Part shown: piece after piece, positions 52,916-55,842 of the stretch | How positions within the stretch are numbered: position 1 is the stretch's first letter | Layout of the letters: every line of letters starts with the position of its first letter | Assembly (NCBI GenBank): GCA_019912845.1 | Contig: JAIOHU010000160.1 | Span: 1-55,842, forward strand | Reading direction: 5' to 3' | Origin: a bacterium | Lineage (GTDB): Bacteria > Electryoneota > Electryoneia > Electryoneales > Electryoneaceae | DNA length: 55,842 bases | Made by a program: the position numbers and the translations under genes | Notes under the pieces: generated by a model | The model's database searches: none | Told to the model about the DNA's origin: nothing | What the model saw: only the letters and a program-made list of their open reading frames with translations

Positions 52916-55246
52916 GTGAAGCTGGCTTTCGTTTTCCTTGTATTGATGGCTGGAATTATGATAACTCCAATTTCTTATTCTGGTCATCCAGACAATAACG
53001 ATCCGGTTCCCTGGAACACGATTGTTCAAAGTACACAACCGGATTGGTCATGGGCTGAATACTTCAATTATGATATACTCGGGGATTCGGTCTATGTGGT
53101 TGGCTATTCTGAGACACCTGATTCTTCAATTCTTGTCAAGTATATTTTGGACGGAAACAATGAGTTAGCACAAGAATGGCTAGTCGATTTGGTAGACGAT
53201 GCGGATTGGAGGGCAACTGATATTGTGATTCAAGTAGTTGGTGACGATGTGATCGCGTACATGGCAGATTACAGCAATGGATTACAGGTCTATCAAGTTA
53301 CAGGTAATACTGTCGGTAATGTAGGTCAGATTAGTGCAGAACCATTAGATTCTGAATCTAATATTTTGATTGACTTGTATGAAAATCAGGATGTTGTTAT
53401 CCTGATGAATGAGGGTGATGAACCAGGTGCTATTATTGATATATCAGATCCAGAATTTCCTGAATTGATAGAGGCTATCGCGACCAGAAGAATGCCAATC
53501 GGATTGTTTACTTCGATTGATATAATAGATTCAGTTGTCTGTCTCGGACATGAAGATGGTTTGGTGACAGTCTCTATCGATACACTTAATTCACCAGATT
53601 CGTTGACAACTTTTACAGGGGTTGGTCCAGTAAACGGTATTCACGCGGTCGAGTACGACAACAACCCGCATGCGTTTCTGGCTTGCAGTAGTACTGAAGA
53701 GGATGTTGCGAGAATTGCGGCTGTTAGTCTTGTGATTCCTGGTACGCCTCAGGTGCAAATGAACTTTCCAGATAGTTTAATTGAATCTTGTACTGGAGTC
53801 TTCGTTAATCAGAGTCAGACCTATGTCTACTTTACTGGTGTTTATTCTGATGGAACTTCCGGAAGCAAATTCAGAATTATTGATATATCTGAGGGTATTA
53901 CTGGAAATGGACCTGGTTTGATTGGAGGATTTTGTGAGAGTGGCGCAACAACGAGGAAAATAATGGTTGCTAGAAGCAACGCTAATGATGAAATTGCTGT
54001 ATTAGGACTCAAGGAAGACTGCCTGCAAACAATCGAGCTTGATGAGGACTGTTACTTCACCGATGTTGAACTTGATACTTTGGAAGAAAGCAAATGGAAC
54101 TGGGCTTCCACTTTTGTCTATCCTAAACTAAACCCAGAACTACCACCGGATTCAGTATTTAGTTCGATTGAAGCAAATTTAGGAGAGGCAAGAAATGATC
54201 TTGATGAGTATTGGGATCCTAGTGACAATAATAGTGATCTTGGATATGTAAAACTGAATGAAGGTTACAGAATTTTCATGGATGATGGTGCAGATTGGAC
54301 GTTTTCCGGTTGGTTAATTCATCCACATACGCGATATGAAATGTGGGATTCTTCGCCAGGTGAATACAATGCCGCAAATTTCATGGGTTACCCAATACTT
54401 GACAGTGTGGATGTTGCAACTGCCTTATCAGAATATAGTGGTGATATAACAATTGTTTACGAAGAATCGGGTGGTGCGTGGATTCCAGGTGTGTATAACA
54501 CATTAGGTGATCTTGAACCCGGTGAAATGTATAAAGTATGGACGACGGATACATTGTCAGTTGTAATTAATGATGGCGTAGCAAAACAAACAACCAACGA
54601 ATATTGGGAAATCGCCGAAATCGAAAATGCACCTGCGGCAACAGGTGATCCTTATGCAATTCTAGTTACATTTGATGAAGAGTTGCTTTCACAAAATCCT
54701 TATGCTATCGAAATCTATGATGGAAACGACCTCGTCGGAAGGAGTGGAATTGTACCCAATCAACCAGTCAACCTCGTCACAGTCTGGGGAGGGGACGAAA
54801 ACCATAACCTCGAAGGATTCACAAATGGCAACACATTCAGACTGGTAGTACTGGATCAAAATGAAGAAACAATTTTCACCTATAACAGCTCCAATGATCA
54901 AAAGTTAGGAGTTGGACCCTATATTGATCTTTCTTTTACCCTGGAGGATGATGTTTTTGGTGGTGGTGAAGGTGGCGGTTTCGAAATAGGAGATGGGTAT
55001 CCACAACCCTTCAATCCTAAACTTACTATTCCATTCACAATTCCATATGCTGGAATAATCACGTCAAATGTTTTCGACATTCTGGGGCGACAGGTATGGA
55101 GTTCAGATTCTTACTACCCTACCGGAAGCAATAAATTCATTCTTGATGTTTCAAAAAACAATATCAATTTAAGTAGTGGAGTTTATATAATTACAATGAG
55201 GTATAACAACCAACAGCTTTCTCAGAAGGTAATGTTGTTGAAATAA
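52916..55246 (+). CDS. Secreted propeller-like protein with T9SS sorting domain
   Basis: A 776-aa exported protein from a GTG at 52916. The signal peptide (MKLAFVFLVLMAGIMI, cleavage near SYSG) starts there, but no ribosome site precedes it. A better-placed ATG with AAGGG at 52842 is out of frame by one base because of a C10 tract. Residues ~45-370 look like a beta-propeller (ILGDSVYVVGYSE, VIAYMADYSNGLQVYQV, GAIIDISDPEFPELIEAI). Residues ~385-690 share modules with the other secreted proteins here (SKWNWASTFVYP, GVYNTLGDLEPGEMYKVW, IEIYDGNDLVG, DENHNLEGFTNGNTFRL). A Gly-rich hinge (FGGGEGGGFEIG) precedes the T9SS domain (YPQPFNPKLTIPFTI, VFDILGRQVW, KVMLLK). A strong terminator follows. Confidence 0.83.
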   Translation: MKLAFVFLVLMAGIMITPISYSGHPDNNDPVPWNTIVQSTQPDWSWAEYFNYDILGDSVYVVGYSETPDSSILVKYILDGNNELAQEWLVDLVDDADWRATDIVIQVVGDDVIAYMADYSNGLQVYQVTGNTVGNVGQISAEPLDSESNILIDLYENQDVVILMNEGDEPGAIIDISDPEFPELIEAIATRRMPIGLFTSIDIIDSVVCLGHEDGLVTVSIDTLNSPDSLTTFTGVGPVNGIHAVEYDNNPHAFLACSSTEEDVARIAAVSLVIPGTPQVQMNFPDSLIESCTGVFVNQSQTYVYFTGVYSDGTSGSKFRIIDISEGITGNGPGLIGGFCESGATTRKIMVARSNANDEIAVLGLKEDCLQTIELDEDCYFTDVELDTLEESKWNWASTFVYPKLNPELPPDSVFSSIEANLGEARNDLDEYWDPSDNNSDLGYVKLNEGYRIFMDDGADWTFSGWLIHPHTRYEMWDSSPGEYNAANFMGYPILDSVDVATALSEYSGDITIVYEESGGAWIPGVYNTLGDLEPGEMYKVWTTDTLSVVINDGVAKQTTNEYWEIAEIENAPAATGDPYAILVTFDEELLSQNPYAIEIYDGNDLVGRSGIVPNQPVNLVTVWGGDENHNLEGFTNGNTFRLVVLDQNEETIFTYNSSNDQKLGVGPYIDLSFTLEDDVFGGGEGGGFEIGDGYPQPFNPKLTIPFTIPYAGIITSNVFDILGRQVWSSDSYYPTGSNKFILDVSKNNINLSSGVYIITMRYNNQQLSQKVMLLK

Positions 55247-55260
55247 ATTTGTTTTATCAG

Positions 55261-55304
55261 AAAGTGGATATCACCTATTGAGGGTGGTGTCCACTTTTTC
55301 TATT
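55261..55304 (+). terminator. Intrinsic terminator after the secreted propeller gene
   Basis: AAAGTGGATATCACC, loop TATTGAG, GGTGGTGTCCACTTT forms a 15-pair stem with two G-U pairs, followed by TTCTATTTT. It starts 15 bases after the stop codon and lies only 12 bases before the ribosome site of the next gene. Confidence 0.88.
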
Positions 55305-55315
55305 TTGAGGTTCCT

Positions 55316-55842
55316 ATGTCACACTTAAAGTTTAGCGTTATGTTTTTGTTGTATATATTTATTGTTAATAAGGAATTATTTTCACAAAATATTAATTATA
55401 TTGATGATTTTCAATTTGAAAATTCTGGGGTGGGGATTCATATTTTTGGTAATTATATCTACGAATCATGGGTTGGTTTAAATGTTTATGATATTGAAAA
55501 TAATTCCATTGAAAGAGTTTTTCATGATGACAATGTATCCATTGGCATGCCAATCCTTAGAAATGATGTTTTATATTCTGGTGGATATTACTCATTTACC
55601 ATAGTGAACATAAGTAACCCGTCTGAGCCAGAATTGATATCTGCAATTGATGAGGATAATGAATCGTATACAGGGTACCCTGTCATATATGATCATTTTC
55701 TATTTGTAGTAGAATTAAGAGATGATCAAATACTAATCTACGATATCGAAGATATAAACCAACCCATTCGAGTGGATTCATTAGAATTTAATAATTTTGA
55801 TCCAAAAGGAATGCAGTTGGTAGACAATTTACTCTTTATAGG
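55316..55842 (+). CDS. Secreted LVIVD-like propeller protein, N-terminal part (runs off the window)
   Basis: About 175 codons are present before the window ends. The ATG at 55316 has GAGG six bases upstream and begins a signal peptide (MSHLKFSVMFLLYIFIV, cleavage near LFSQ). Then come beta-propeller blades of the LVIVD type: GLNVYDIENNSIERVF, FTIVNISNPSEPELISAI and ILIYDIEDINQPIRVDSL. This is the same class as the protein at 45744 and should also end in a T9SS domain, but that part is outside. It follows the previous secreted gene after a terminator. Its codon use is very AT-rich compared with the neighbours. Confidence 0.75.
   Translation, partial: MSHLKFSVMFLLYIFIVNKELFSQNINYIDDFQFENSGVGIHIFGNYIYESWVGLNVYDIENNSIERVFHDDNVSIGMPILRNDVLYSGGYYSFTIVNISNPSEPELISAIDEDNESYTGYPVIYDHFLFVVELRDDQILIYDIEDINQPIRVDSLEFNNFDPKGMQLVDNLLFI

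Noticed and set aside
52679-53038. Minus-strand open frame of about 119 codons across the start of a secreted protein gene
   Set aside because: It is antisense to the leader and signal-peptide region, with no ribosome site or family resemblance.
1-55842. CRISPR arrays, rRNA or tRNA genes, complete insertion sequences
   Set aside because: I looked for regularly spaced repeats, tRNA-like cloverleaf sequences and transposase motifs and saw none; a dedicated tRNA search could still find a divergent one.

Overview
The window looks like a chromosomal piece of an uncultured or little-studied bacterium of the Fibrobacterota-Chlorobiota-Bacteroidota (FCB) superphylum, probably outside the Bacteroidota proper. 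The evidence is threefold. Several large secreted proteins end in a type IX secretion (T9SS) type A sorting domain with a YPNPFN motif. The PEP carboxylase carries the TAHPTQ and FFDGRGG variants that I associate with FCB lineages. Many genes have clear Shine-Dalgarno sites (AGGAG, GGAGG), which Bacteroidota usually lack. Base composition is moderate and even. No rRNA, tRNA, CRISPR array or complete insertion sequence was seen. The phylum assignment is an inference.

Layout. 1-4.4 kb: a minus-strand marR-tolC-hlyD-RND efflux operon, its permease cut by the window edge. 4.8-8.6 kb: two secreted T9SS-type proteins, the first interrupted by a one-base frameshift. 8.8-12 kb: a cold-shock protein, a heptose-7-phosphate kinase and a PilX-like membrane-anchored protein. 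12-15.8 kb: the sdhCDAB succinate dehydrogenase operon, with an orphan hicB-like gene between sdhA and sdhB flanked by 59-bp direct repeats copied from the sdhB 5' end. 16-25.5 kb: an accessory region entirely on the minus strand, with a GNAT acetyltransferase, an HNH protein, an AbrB/RelE toxin-antitoxin pair, and then a signalling or defence-like cluster: Ank-TIR, zinc ribbon, TIR-TM-YD repeats and TM-TrkA_N-RyR. That cluster lies between two direct copies of a ~190-bp repeat. 26-31.8 kb: a 1917-aa secreted beta-helix protein. 32.5-35.4 kb: ArsR regulator plus PduO-type cobalamin adenosyltransferase, then pdxST. 36-41 kb: a four-gene signalling-transport operon of histidine kinase, CBS-pair protein, receiver fused to an SLC13-type transporter, and a stand-alone receiver. 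41.7-44.3 kb: ppc. 45.7-48.8 and 52.9-55.8 kb: more T9SS-type propeller-like proteins. 49-52.4 kb: an alpha/beta-hydrolase-GlpD fusion with a glycerophosphodiester phosphodiesterase.

How the genes fit together. The core genes serve central metabolism (SDH, PEPC, GlpD, PLP synthesis, cobalamin activation). GDPD plus hydrolase-GlpD would form a short route from glycerophospholipid head groups to dihydroxyacetone phosphate. The kinase operon suggests a transporter controlled directly by phosphorylation. The island at 18.6-25.4 kb pairs two TIR proteins with a membrane Rossmann/RyR protein and is the best candidate for an undescribed nucleotide-signalling defence system.

The genome is scattered with short structured intergenic repeats. 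Families based on TTGGATAAATCCAA, on CACTGGAGAGTGGCGCTCC and on GCGTCATTCCAGC recur in nearly every long intergenic gap.
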